From Verrucomicrobiota bacterium (lineage in GTDB: Bacteria; Verrucomicrobiota; Verrucomicrobiia; Limisphaerales; J093), in assembly GCA_029556615.1 (NCBI GenBank), contig JAKQDD010000113.1, positions 62,001 through 126,000 of the forward strand: 64,000 nucleotides of DNA, written 5' to 3'. The notes beneath the pieces were generated by a model. It searched no databases, was not told the DNA's origin, and saw only the letters and a program-made list of their open reading frames with translations. The number at the start of each line of letters is the position of its first letter. The stretch's first letter is position 1. Position numbers and translations under genes: made by a program. Positions 1-8,486 of this stretch are shown here, piece after piece.

Positions 1-67
1 TCGCACGCCTCGGACCCTCCGCCCGCGTCGCCGCTCTGCCGCAAGGACCCCTCACCATCCCCTATCT

Positions 68-1132
68 GTGATCGATACCGCCGATACCCTCGCACCGTTC
101 CTCGAACGCCTGCAGGAGGCGCCGTGGGTCGCGCTCGATACCGAGGCCGATAGCCTCCACGCCTACCCCGCCAAACTCTGCCTCCTCCAGTTCGGCCTGC
201 CCACCGGCCAATGGCTCGTCGATCCGCTCTCGTCCATCGATTGCACCCCGCTCTGGAAATGCCTCGAAGGACGCCAACTCCTCCTCCACGGGTCCGATTA
301 CGACCTCCGGCTGCTCTACGGCACCTACCGCTTCGTCCCAGCCCGGATCTTCGATACCATGCTCGCCGCCCGCATCCTCGGCGTGCGCGAATTCGGCCTC
401 CACGCCCTCCTCCGCGACTGGCTCAACGTGCCCCTCGATAAGGGGCCCCAAAAGGCGAATTGGGCCAGACGCCCCCTCACCGAGCGAATGACCGCCTACG
501 CCCTCAACGACGTGCGGCACCTCAAGCCCCTCGCCGACCGCCTCGCCGACCGCCTCGACACGCTCGGACGCCGCCATTGGCACGAGCAACTGTGCGCCCG
601 CCTGGTCGAAACCTGCGCCCGCGAAGAAGCCCAGGTGGACGAAGAACCGTGGCGCATCCGGGGCGCCAACCGACTCCCCCGCCGCGCCCTCGCCGTCCTC
701 CGCGAGCTCTGGCACTGGCGCGAACGTGAAGCGATCGCCGCCAACCGCCCGCCCTATTTCGTCCTCAGCCACGAACTCCTCCTCGGCCTCGCCGAAGCCG
801 CCGCCAACGACCACGCCGTCGAAAGCCAATTGCCTTCCTGGCTGAGCCACCGCCGACGCGACGGGCTCCTCGCCACCGTCCAACGCGCCCTCGAGACCCC
901 CGAGAGCCAGTGGCCCAAACCCTTCCGGCCCCAGGGCCGACGCCTCACCATCGCCCAGCGACACCGCCTCGATCGCCTCGAACGACATCGTGACGAACAG
1001 TCCGCCCGGCTCCAAATCGACCCGTCCCTGCTCGCCAGCCGAAGCACCCTCACCGCTCTCGCCGCCGACTGGGACCGCAATTCAGCCCTGCTCCTCCCCT
1101 GGCAACGGCAGTTGCTCGACTTGCACGCGTGA
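68..1132 (+). CDS. rnd: Ribonuclease D-type 3'-5' exoribonuclease
   Basis: Cytoplasmic exoribonuclease expected to trim 3' ends of tRNA precursors and other structured RNAs. The 354-residue product shows the DEDD nuclease fold at the N-terminus: D24 and E26 in DTEAD, D77 in HGSDYD, and Y144/D148 in YALND (the DEDDy spacing). A helical HRDC-like region follows at about 205-285. Length is normal for the family (about 370). The start used is a GTG; the frame stays open upstream to the window edge, so a slightly earlier start cannot be excluded. A tRNA gene lies 120 bp downstream on the same strand. Assignment is firm; the exact substrate set is inferred from the family. Confidence 0.92.
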   Translation: MIDTADTLAPFLERLQEAPWVALDTEADSLHAYPAKLCLLQFGLPTGQWLVDPLSSIDCTPLWKCLEGRQLLLHGSDYDLRLLYGTYRFVPARIFDTMLAARILGVREFGLHALLRDWLNVPLDKGPQKANWARRPLTERMTAYALNDVRHLKPLADRLADRLDTLGRRHWHEQLCARLVETCAREEAQVDEEPWRIRGANRLPRRALAVLRELWHWREREAIAANRPPYFVLSHELLLGLAEAAANDHAVESQLPSWLSHRRRDGLLATVQRALETPESQWPKPFRPQGRRLTIAQRHRLDRLERHRDEQSARLQIDPSLLASRSTLTALAADWDRNSALLLPWQRQLLDLHA

Positions 1133-1251
1133 ACCCGACGCGTAGTGCCTCGGATGCATTAGCCCCCAGCCCGCCAGCCGGGTGTCCGCTATTTGCTTGC
1201 GTCCGCGCTCGGGGTGGTCGTACCCTGGCCCGGATCGCTGCACAGCAGGGT

Positions 1252-1328
1252 GCGCGAGTAGCTCAATTGGATAGAGCGTCGGCCTCCGGAGCCGAAGGTT
1301 GTGGGTTCGACCCCCGCCTCGCGTACCA
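1252..1328 (+). tRNA. tRNA-Arg (anticodon CCG)
   Basis: Folded by hand into a full cloverleaf: acceptor GCGCGAG (1252-1258) with CTCGCGT (1318-1324), D stem GCTC/GAGC, anticodon stem TCGGC/GCCGA with loop CTCCGGA (1284-1290), giving anticodon CCG at 1286-1288, a 5-base variable loop, T stem GTGGG/CCCGC with TTCGACC loop, discriminator A, and an encoded CCA at 1326-1328. The first acceptor pair is G-U instead of a Watson-Crick pair and the T stem has one U-G pair. It reads the CGG arginine codon, which suits a GC-rich genome. Confidence 0.95.
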
Positions 1329-1458
1329 TCCTTCCCCCTTCAGTCACCACGCCAGGACCGCCCACATCCCATCGACGGCGGCTCTCGCATAGACCCTCAC
1401 GCCAACCCCGGCCCAAAATCCCGCTCGACGACCCGTGCCCTGAGGGATTTCATCAGGC

Positions 1459-2901
1459 ATGCCGACGTCGTATCACATGACTCCCGAGGAGTTCCGCCGC
1501 CACGGCCATGCCATCGTCGATTGGATCGCGGACTACCACCGGCGCGTCGAGTCCCTGCCTGTCCTCTCCCCCGTCGCGCCCGGCCAGCTCCAGGCCGCCC
1601 TCCCCGCCTCCCCGCCGCGCCAGGGCGAACCCTTCGAGGCCATCCTCGCCGACTTCGAACGCCTTCTCCTCCCGGGCATCACCCACTGGCAATCGCCCCG
1701 GTTCTTCGCGTTCTTTCCCGCCAATACGTCCGGCCCTTCGCTGCTCGGCGAATTCCTCACCGCCGGCCTCGGCGTCCAGGGAATGCTCTGGGCCACCAGC
1801 CCCGCCTGCACCGAACTCGAAACCCACGTCCTCGACTGGCTCGTCGACCTGCTGGGCCTCCCCGATGCCTTCCGATCCCACTCGACCGGCGGTGGAGTGA
1901 TCCAAGACAGCGCCTCGAGCTCCGTCCTCTGCGCCATCGTCGCCGCCCGGGAACGAACCACCCAGGGCGCCGCCAGCCGCCGGGGCGTCGAAGGGCGACT
2001 CGTCGCCTACACCTCGACCCAGGCCCATTCCTCCGTCGAGAAGGCCGTCGGCATCGCCGGCTTGGGCCGACATAACCTGCGCCTCCTCGACACGGACAAC
2101 CGATACGCGCTCCAACCCGAGGCGCTCGCCCGCCAAATCGCCGCCGACCGCGCCGCCGGACTCCAACCCTGCATGGTCTGCGCCACCGTCGGCACCACCT
2201 CGTCCAACGCCGTCGATCCCCTCCCTGAGATCGGCGCCATCTGCCGCCAGGAAAATGTCTGGCTCCACGTGGACGCCGCCATGGCCGGCACCGCCGCCGT
2301 CTGCCCCGAGTTCCGCCACCTCCAGGCCGGCCTCGAGTTCGCTGACAGCTACGCCTTCAACCCGCACAAGTGGATGTTCACCAACTTCGATTGCGGCTGC
2401 TTCTACGTGGCCGACCGCAGCGCCCTCATCCGGGCGCTCAGCATCCTGCCGGAGTACCTGCGCAACCAGGCCACCCAATCCGGCGCTGTCATCGATTATC
2501 GCGATTGGCAAATCCCCCTCGGCCGCCGGTTCCGCGCCTTGAAACTCTGGTTTGTCATCCGCCACTACGGTGCCGAGGGCCTCCAGCATCACATCCGGCG
2601 ACACGTCGAACTGGCCCAGGGCTTCGCCCGCGATGTCGCCGCTGATCCCCGGTTCGAAGTCGTCGTTCCCCCGCCGCTGAACCTCGTCTGCTTCCGGCAC
2701 CGGGCAGGCGACGCCTTCAACGAGGCGCTGCTCGAACGCCTCAATCGCAGCGGCCGCCTCTTCCTGTCCCACACCAAGCTCGGCGGCCGGTTCGTCCTCC
2801 GGTTCTGCGTCGGCCAAACCCACACGGAAGAAAGCCACGTCGCCGATGCCTGGCGTGAGATCCAATCCGCCGCCGAAGCCCTTGCCCACGCCGGCGGTTG
2901 A
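1459..2901 (+). CDS. Group II PLP-dependent decarboxylase (aromatic-L-amino-acid decarboxylase-like)
   Basis: A 480-residue pyridoxal-phosphate enzyme of the DDC/tyrosine/tryptophan decarboxylase family, expected to decarboxylate an aromatic L-amino acid to the amine in the cytoplasm. The PLP lysine is K304 in the family motif NPHKW. The motif VDAAMAG upstream contains the cofactor-contacting Asp, and the N-terminal segment around residues 70-100 (HWQSPRFFAFFPANTS) is the characteristic substrate-site region. Length and architecture are complete. It stands alone between the tRNA and the superoxide dismutase, so context does not reveal the amine or its use; substrate is not assignable from sequence alone. 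An ATG start at 1459 fits the family N-terminus. Confidence 0.9.
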   Translation: MPTSYHMTPEEFRRHGHAIVDWIADYHRRVESLPVLSPVAPGQLQAALPASPPRQGEPFEAILADFERLLLPGITHWQSPRFFAFFPANTSGPSLLGEFLTAGLGVQGMLWATSPACTELETHVLDWLVDLLGLPDAFRSHSTGGGVIQDSASSSVLCAIVAARERTTQGAASRRGVEGRLVAYTSTQAHSSVEKAVGIAGLGRHNLRLLDTDNRYALQPEALARQIAADRAAGLQPCMVCATVGTTSSNAVDPLPEIGAICRQENVWLHVDAAMAGTAAVCPEFRHLQAGLEFADSYAFNPHKWMFTNFDCGCFYVADRSALIRALSILPEYLRNQATQSGAVIDYRDWQIPLGRRFRALKLWFVIRHYGAEGLQHHIRRHVELAQGFARDVAADPRFEVVVPPPLNLVCFRHRAGDAFNEALLERLNRSGRLFLSHTKLGGRFVLRFCVGQTHTEESHVADAWREIQSAAEALAHAGG

Positions 2902-3004
2902 CCCCGCCGCCGGCCTCACCCGCAGCCATCCGGCCGCGAACCCCACATCGCCACCCCCCGGACACGGTGATCCGGAAGTGCGATGCTCACTTGTGCCGGC
3001 CGCA

Positions 3005-3041
3005 TTCCAATGCTAATCTCCCTGCCAAGATTGCATTGGAA
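3005..3041 (+). promoter_or_regulatory. 9-bp inverted repeat upstream of the superoxide dismutase gene
   Basis: TTCCAATGC (3005-3013) and its exact reverse complement GCATTGGAA (3033-3041) are separated by 19 bp, 32 bp before the sodA start. It may be an operator or a 5'-leader hairpin. No factor can be named. Confidence 0.35.
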
Positions 3042-3072
3042 GCGACACCCTGAACTCACACCAACAGAACCT

Positions 3073-3702
3073 ATGCCTCACGAACTCGCCCCCCTCCCGT
3101 ATGCCGCGAACGCCCTCGAGCCGTTCATCGATACCCAGACCATGGAAATCCACCATGGCAAGCATCACGCCACCTACGTGGCCAATCTCAATAAGGCGGT
3201 CGCCTGCACCGAAGTGCTGCAGACCAAACCCCTGGACGACCTGATCCGCGACCTCGCCTCCGCTCCCGAGGCAGTCCGAGGCGCGATCCGCAATAACGGC
3301 GGCGGCCATTGGAATCACAGTTTCTTCTGGAAACTCATGGCCCCACCCTCGGGCACCGGCCCCTCCGGCGCCCTCCTCGCCGCCCTCAACGCCGCCTTCG
3401 GCAACCTGGCGTCCTTCCAGGAACGCTTCGAAACCGCCGGCATGGGCCGCTTCGGCAGCGGCTGGGCCTGGCTCACCGTCACCCAGGGCAAACTCGAAAT
3501 CGTGTCCACGGCCAACCAGGACAATCCCCTCATGGGTAAGGCCATCGCCGGCTGCGACGGCGTGCCCATCCTCGGGGTCGATGTCTGGGAACATGCCTAC
3601 TACCTCAAGTACCAAAACCGCCGCGCCGATTACCTCAAGGCCTGGTGGAATGTCGTTAACTGGAACGCCGTGGCGCGCCACTACGAAGCCGCCACTCGAT
3701 GA
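3073..3702 (+). CDS. sodA: Superoxide dismutase, Mn/Fe family (Mn-type signature)
   Basis: Converts superoxide to oxygen and hydrogen peroxide. The 209-residue protein has all four metal ligands of the Mn/Fe family: H27 (IHHGKHH), H82 (HWNHSFFW), D170 and H174 (DVWEHAYY). The active-site glutamine sits in the late TANQD segment, as in Mn enzymes, instead of the early position typical of Fe enzymes; a cambialistic enzyme is still possible. The start at 3073 gives the usual [11 protein letters not shown]-terminus; an in-frame ATG 90 bp upstream would add 30 residues not found in the family. No signal peptide, so cytoplasmic. An inverted repeat lies just upstream. Confidence 0.95.
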   Translation: MPHELAPLPYAANALEPFIDTQTMEIHHGKHHATYVANLNKAVACTEVLQTKPLDDLIRDLASAPEAVRGAIRNNGGGHWNHSFFWKLMAPPSGTGPSGALLAALNAAFGNLASFQERFETAGMGRFGSGWAWLTVTQGKLEIVSTANQDNPLMGKAIAGCDGVPILGVDVWEHAYYLKYQNRRADYLKAWWNVVNWNAVARHYEAATR

Positions 3703-3840
3703 CAGCCAGTTTACCTGGGCCGTCAGCGCCGCGCTGATTTCCCTGCTCGCAAGCCGCCGGTCCTCGGGCCAGTCAGCGCCGGCTCACGCCGGCGGCTACG
3801 CCAATCCCCGCCCGCCCGTGCCCGGACGCGCTTTTGTCTA

Positions 3841-3860
3841 GTCTAGCCCGGCCGCTAGAC
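3841..3860. promoter_or_regulatory. Perfect palindrome in the leader of the export operon
   Basis: GTCTAGC and GCTAGAC form a perfect 7-bp stem around CCGGCC, 98 bp before the TolC-like gene; a further GTCTA lies just before it. It could be an operator or a terminator for sodA. No run of T follows, so a classical intrinsic terminator is unlikely. Confidence 0.3.
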
Positions 3861-3958
3861 TGTAAACTCCGCCGAAACCGCCATGGTTGGGAATGGCGGC
3901 GTTTCCCGGGTGGCTGCGATGGACGCAGGTTCATCCCGCAGAAGGGATCGTACACGGC

Positions 3959-5662
3959 ATGGCTATGAGATTGGACAGGTTGGCTCTCGGGGTGGGTGTT
4001 CTCTGCGGCTTTGGGAACGGATCCGCTGGATCCCGCTGGACACGATGGCTGTCCTGCCTGACAACGGCCGCCGTCGCCCTGTCAGGCGCGACGCTCGAAG
4101 CAGCGGACCGCCTGACGAGCCGCTTCGACCTCGGCCTTGACGAGCTCCGCGAGAAGGTCCTCACCCGCAATGAGTCTGTCCTGATCAAAGCGCTCGAGGC
4201 GGAAATCGGCCGCAAGAACTACCAGGCGGAACGCGGCGTGTTCGAGCCGGCCGTGGTGGGATCCGTCGAACGCATCGATACCCAGCGGCCCAATAACCTG
4301 CAGCAACAGGCTAATCTCGGCTTGTACGCACGGGAGGAACTCCTCGAACGCAACACGCTCTACGATGGCGGTCTCGAATTCCTGCTGCCCTCCGGAGGGA
4401 AGCTCAGAACGGGCTACACCCTCCGCCAGCTCAAGAACAACATCCAGACAACCATCGACGTCGAGTATGAAACCTTCGTCGGCGCGCGCATCCTCCAGCC
4501 GCTTCTCAAGAACTTCGGCCCCTCGTCAGTCATGGCCCGGATCCGGCTCGCCGCCATGGCCTCCGAAGTCGCCTACCAGGAGTACCGGCGCCAGTTGATG
4601 CTCACCATCGGCCAGGCCGAGTCCGGCTATTGGGACCTCCACCTCACCCAGGAACAGGAGCGCCTCAGCCGCGAGTCCCTCGCCACTGCGGAGAAAATCC
4701 TGACCGACAATCAGACACGGGTCAGCGTCGGAAAGGCGGCCGAAATCGAAGTGCTCCAGGCCCAGGCCGGCGCCGCGTTCCGCCGCACCCGCCTCAACGA
4801 GGCCCACCAGAGAGTCTACGAAACCGGCACACGGCTGGGCTCGCTCTTCTCCTACGTGGCGGCTTCGACCAACGCCCTGCCGCGCGCTGTCGATCATCCG
4901 GCGCTCACAGAAGATCCCCTCGGGTTCGCCGAGAGCTACGAGCAAGCCTTCGCCATGAACCCCGATTTCCTCATCCGCCGCACCCAGGTCGAGCAGGAGA
5001 ACCTCCGCGTCAAGTACACCAAGAACCAGCGCCTGCCCGAGCTCGACCTCAAGGCCAGCTACGGGCTCAACGGGCTCGGCGGCTCCCCCGGAAGCTCCTG
5101 GGATGACATCGAGAACGGCAGCCACGCGGCCTGGACGCTCGGCTTCGAGTTCCGTGTCCCCCTCGCCGGCGGCATCAAGGAGAAGGCCGACTACGACGCC
5201 GCCCGCGTCGCCAAGCAGAAAGCCCTCCTCGGCCTCAAAGAGGCTGAAGTCCAGGTCCTCAACTCGATTGACGCCGCCCAGCAAAAGGTCCGGCTCTACC
5301 GGGAAAACGTCGGCAGCTACCAGTCCGTGGCCGATTATCACCAGCGATTGCTCGAAGCCCAGATGGAACGCCTCGCCGTCGGCGCCCTCGACAGCAAAAC
5401 CGTCCTCGAAACCGAGGAGAAACTCTTCGAAAGCCGCGTGGCCGTCGTCGAAAGCCTCGTGCTCTGCCGCAAGGCCACCCTCGAACTCGAACTGGTCCGC
5501 GGCACCCTGCTCCAAGACCGCGATCTCGAAGTCACCCGCGCCGAGCTCAAGCGCCGCACCCAGGAGTACGTTTCCCATTTCGATCTGCCCTCGGGTGCCT
5601 TCGAGGCCTTCCAGCGGCGCGCCGTCAACGACGTCGAGAAAGCCCTCGCCCCAGCCCCCTAG
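3959..5662 (+). CDS. TolC-family outer-membrane efflux channel
   Basis: A 567-residue outer-membrane factor expected to form the trimeric exit duct of the export system encoded downstream. After a hydrophobic export signal (about residues 30-50, ending near LEAAD) the protein has the two-fold repeat of long helices typical of the family, for example the stretch ending in EVLQAQAGAAFRRTRLNEA and, in the second half, AQQKVRLYRENVGSYQ. The start chosen is the ATG at 3959 with AGAAGGGA upstream; an earlier TTG would add an implausible leader. The stop codon TAG is the first three bases of an intergenic repeat element that separates this gene from the adaptor genes. The exported substrate is unknown. 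Confidence 0.85.
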   Translation: MAMRLDRLALGVGVLCGFGNGSAGSRWTRWLSCLTTAAVALSGATLEAADRLTSRFDLGLDELREKVLTRNESVLIKALEAEIGRKNYQAERGVFEPAVVGSVERIDTQRPNNLQQQANLGLYAREELLERNTLYDGGLEFLLPSGGKLRTGYTLRQLKNNIQTTIDVEYETFVGARILQPLLKNFGPSSVMARIRLAAMASEVAYQEYRRQLMLTIGQAESGYWDLHLTQEQERLSRESLATAEKILTDNQTRVSVGKAAEIEVLQAQAGAAFRRTRLNEAHQRVYETGTRLGSLFSYVAASTNALPRAVDHPALTEDPLGFAESYEQAFAMNPDFLIRRTQVEQENLRVKYTKNQRLPELDLKASYGLNGLGGSPGSSWDDIENGSHAAWTLGFEFRVPLAGGIKEKADYDAARVAKQKALLGLKEAEVQVLNSIDAAQQKVRLYRENVGSYQSVADYHQRLLEAQMERLAVGALDSKTVLETEEKLFESRVAVVESLVLCRKATLELELVRGTLLQDRDLEVTRAELKRRTQEYVSHFDLPSGAFEAFQRRAVNDVEKALAPAP

Positions 5663-5839
5663 CGAGGCGCGCCTCAGACCAATGAAACATGCAGTCCAGA
5701 GAAACCGTGGCGGGCGGCGGGGCACCCTGCCTCCGCGCCTCGCTAATCTAGAGTCCTCGACAGAGGAAGGGGAGGCCTGGAACAGCAGAGACCCAAACTT
5801 GACCCAATCGCATCGACTTTCAGAAGCCGAGGACCCTAG
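5660..5839 (-). repeat. Composite repeat element, copy 1 (modules A and B)
   Basis: Module A spans 5660-5745 (TAGCGAGGCGC ... GCGCCTCGCTA) and module B 5747-5839 (TAGAGTCCTCG ... CGAGGACCCTAG). It starts on the TolC stop codon and ends 3 bp before the ATG of the next gene; its terminal GAGGA lies at ribosome-binding distance from that ATG. Here the element reads opposite to the flanking genes. Confidence 0.85.
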
Positions 5840-5842
5840 CCC

Positions 5843-6601
5843 ATGAACCGTTCCCCCTCCCGATTCGGCCCGGCTCTCGCCGCAACCGTGCTCGGCCTCG
5901 CGCTCGCCGGCTTCGCCCCCGCCCGGGCCGGCGAAGGCGTCGTCGTCAACGGCATCACTGAGCCCATCAAGGACCTCACCCTCGCTTTCCCCATGATCGG
6001 CGTCGTCGGCACCCGGCCCCTCGATGAGGGCGCACCCATCAAGATCGGCCAGGTCGTCATCGAACTCGATAAGCAACTCGAACAGCTCGACGTCGAACGG
6101 AAACGCCTCGTCCGTGAGCTCGCCCGCGCCGAATGGGAACGGGTCAAGTCCCTCGCAGAGCGTAACTCGATCTCCGTCAGCCCCGAGGAGCTCGACAAGA
6201 AAAAAGCCGAATACGATATCGCCAAGGTCGAGCACGCCCTCGCCGAAGAGACCGTCGCCCGCCGCGTGATCCTCTCGCCCATCGACGGCTACGTCGCCCA
6301 GTTCTACCGCGATATCGGCGAGAAGTGCGAGGAACAACAGCCGGTCGTGCGGGTCGTCGACACCCGCCAGTGCTTCTTCGTCGGCAACGTGGACGCCGCC
6401 GCGGGCCGCTCGCTGCGCCTCGACCAGCCCCTCACGGTCGAAATCGACGCCGGCCCGGAACCCATGACCGTCCAGGGAGTCGTCTGCTATATCTCCCCTG
6501 TCGTCGACCCCGCCAGCGGGTTGCTCAAGTTCAAAGTCCTGTTCCAAAATCCTGAGGGCAAGCTCCGTCCGGGCGTCACCGGCAGGGCCCGCCTCCATTG
6601 A
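5843..6601 (+). CDS. Periplasmic adaptor (HlyD/RND membrane-fusion protein), short form
   Basis: A 252-residue periplasmic adaptor likely to join the TolC-like channel to inner-membrane partners. It has a clear signal peptide (hydrophobic LAATVLGLALAGFAPARA, cleaved after ARA), then half of a barrel-sandwich domain, a helical hairpin (about residues 70-135, rich in E/K/R) and the returning lipoyl half (SPIDGYVAQFYRDIGEKCEE), followed by a beta-barrel with the family signature GLLKFKVLFQNPEGKLRPG near the C-terminus. It is shorter than most RND adaptors (about 350-400). It ends in a TTGA overlap with the next frame, suggesting co-translation. Confidence 0.85.
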   Translation: MNRSPSRFGPALAATVLGLALAGFAPARAGEGVVVNGITEPIKDLTLAFPMIGVVGTRPLDEGAPIKIGQVVIELDKQLEQLDVERKRLVRELARAEWERVKSLAERNSISVSPEELDKKKAEYDIAKVEHALAEETVARRVILSPIDGYVAQFYRDIGEKCEEQQPVVRVVDTRQCFFVGNVDAAAGRSLRLDQPLTVEIDAGPEPMTVQGVVCYISPVVDPASGLLKFKVLFQNPEGKLRPGVTGRARLH

Positions 6602-6609
6602 CCCCCCCC

Positions 6610-8484
6610 ATGCTGGCGTCATCCCCATCGTCGGAGACCGATCCCCGCCTCGAGTCCGCTCTCGGTGAACTGCACCGCCTCCGGCAGTTCGATGGCCCCC
6701 CGGCGGAGTTCTGGGCCGCCCTCACCCCAAGCCTCGGCCGGCTCGTCCAGGCCCAACGCGTCCTCCTGATCCTCCGCGATCCTGCCGCCCCGGACCGCCT
6801 CCGCAAGCTCGGCGAATGGGCCGCCGACGGCTCCGCCGATCGCGCCGTCATGGCCTTCAATCGGTCACTCCCCGCCCTGGTGGCCCAGGTCGCCTCGAAC
6901 CGGTCCGCCGTGCTGCCGCTCGACGAGGATCGCACCACGCCCGGACCCGCCACCGCCGTCGGCGTCAGCCTCCAGTTCCAGGGAGGTCAGGAACAATGCG
7001 TCGCCGCCGTCCTGCTCCCCACCGCCTCGGCCAGCCAATGCCAGGAAGCCCTGCTGCGCCTCCAACTGGCCTCGGACGTCCCCCTCGCCTACCAAACCCA
7101 CCAGGCCGCCCGCCAAGCCGCCCAGGATGTCGAGAAGTTCGCGTCCGTCCTGGATGTCCTGGTGCTGTTCAACTCCGAAACCCGGTTCCGCGCCGCCACC
7201 CTCGCGCTCTGTAACGGCGTGGCCACCCGCTTCCAGTGCGAACGCGTCAGCCTCGGCTGGGAAGAACGCGGCTTCGTCCGGCTCAAGGCCATCAGCCGCA
7301 CCGAACGGTTCGACAAGCATATGGCCGCCGTCCAGGCCATCGAGCGAACCATGGAAGAAGCCCTCGACCAGGACGAGGAAATCGTCTGGCCCCGACCCGA
7401 AGGCTGCAGCCTCGTCACCCGCGATCACGAGCGGTTCGCCCAGGAACAAAGCGTCGCCCACCTCGCTTCAGTCCCCGTCCGGCTCGGGGACAAACTCCTC
7501 GGTGTCCTCACCTGCGAACGCCAGGCCCGCCCCTTCACCTCGCTCGAAGTCCAACAACTGCGTCTCGTCGCCGATCAAGCCGCCCGCCGCTTGAGCGAGC
7601 TCCGGCGCTGGGACCGCTGGTTCGGAGCACGCTGGGCGGCCCAAGTCCGCGAGGTCGCCCGCAAAGCCGTCGGACCCCGCCACACCTGGCTCAAGGTCCT
7701 GAGCCTCGTCGGTACCGCCGCCCTCGTCGCCCTTTGCCTCCCCATCTACCCCTACCGGGTCGAGGGCAACTTCCTCCTCCGTAGCGAGGAGGTCTCCTTC
7801 CTCACCGCCCCCTTCGACGGCTACATCCGCAACTCGACCGCCAGGCCCGGCGACGAAATGCCCGCCGGCAGCGTCCTGCTCGAGCTCAACACGGAGGAAC
7901 TCGAACTCCAACAGGCCGCCGCCATCGCCGACCATACCCGCTACCTCCGCGAAGCCGAAAAGGCCCGCGCCGCCCGCCAACTGGCCGAAATGCGCATCGC
8001 CCAGGCCCAGGCCGACCAGGTCCAGGCCCAGCTCGACCTCATCCGCTACCGGCTCGAACAGGCCCGCATCCGCGCCCCCTTCGCCAGTGTCGTCGTCGAG
8101 GGCGACCTCCGACAGCGCATCGGCGCCCCTGTCCGCCAAGGGGACGCTCTCTTCCGGCTGGCTCGCATCGACACCCTCTACGTCGAGGCGCAACTCCACG
8201 AGCGGGATGTCCACGAAATCCTCAACCGCACCGACGGCGAGGTCGCCTTCGTCTCACAGCCCCGACTCAAATACCCCATCCGCGTCGTCCGCATCGAACC
8301 CGCCGGTGTTCCCAAGGAAAACGCCAACCTCTTCACCGTGCGTTGCGCGTTCGTCGACCCGCCCCAGACCTGGTGGCGCCCAGGCATGAGCGGCGTCGTC
8401 AAACTCGACGTCGAACGGCGTACCCTCGCCTGGATTCTCACCCATCGGACGGTTGACTTCCTCCGGCTTCTCCTTTGGTGGTAG
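6610..8484 (+). CDS. Tandem GAF domains fused to an HlyD-type adaptor
   Basis: A 624-residue inner-membrane protein. The N-terminal 335 residues are cytoplasmic: a degenerate GAF-like unit (about 10-165) and a clearer GAF domain (about 170-330, core FNSETRFRAATLALCNGVA and later ASVPVRLGDKLLGVLTCER). One membrane segment follows (about 360-380, VLSLVGTAALVALCLPIYP), then a periplasmic barrel-sandwich with a helical hairpin (395-500) and a beta-barrel. GAF domains usually bind small ligands or mediate dimerisation, so export could respond to a cytoplasmic signal; that is inference. The ATG at 6610 is used; a TTG at 6598 overlapping the previous stop is an alternative. It runs into the next gene without a gap. 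Confidence 0.82.
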   Translation: MLASSPSSETDPRLESALGELHRLRQFDGPPAEFWAALTPSLGRLVQAQRVLLILRDPAAPDRLRKLGEWAADGSADRAVMAFNRSLPALVAQVASNRSAVLPLDEDRTTPGPATAVGVSLQFQGGQEQCVAAVLLPTASASQCQEALLRLQLASDVPLAYQTHQAARQAAQDVEKFASVLDVLVLFNSETRFRAATLALCNGVATRFQCERVSLGWEERGFVRLKAISRTERFDKHMAAVQAIERTMEEALDQDEEIVWPRPEGCSLVTRDHERFAQEQSVAHLASVPVRLGDKLLGVLTCERQARPFTSLEVQQLRLVADQAARRLSELRRWDRWFGARWAAQVREVARKAVGPRHTWLKVLSLVGTAALVALCLPIYPYRVEGNFLLRSEEVSFLTAPFDGYIRNSTARPGDEMPAGSVLLELNTEELELQQAAAIADHTRYLREAEKARAARQLAEMRIAQAQADQVQAQLDLIRYRLEQARIRAPFASVVVEGDLRQRIGAPVRQGDALFRLARIDTLYVEAQLHERDVHEILNRTDGEVAFVSQPRLKYPIRVVRIEPAGVPKENANLFTVRCAFVDPPQTWWRPGMSGVVKLDVERRTLAWILTHRTVDFLRLLLWW

Positions 8485-8486
8485 CC

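Noticed and set aside
5747-5839. TTGACC in repeat module B as a -35 promoter box
   Set aside because: No -10-like hexamer lies at the right distance in any copy, so a sigma-70 promoter cannot be claimed from sequence.
4526-6628. Long antisense open frames such as 4526-6628, 10631-12718, 13749-16022 and 22007-24322 (minus strand, about 700 codons each)
   Set aside because: They lie opposite well-supported genes, have Gly/Glu/Ala-rich low-complexity products and no domains; they are a by-product of high GC and codon bias.
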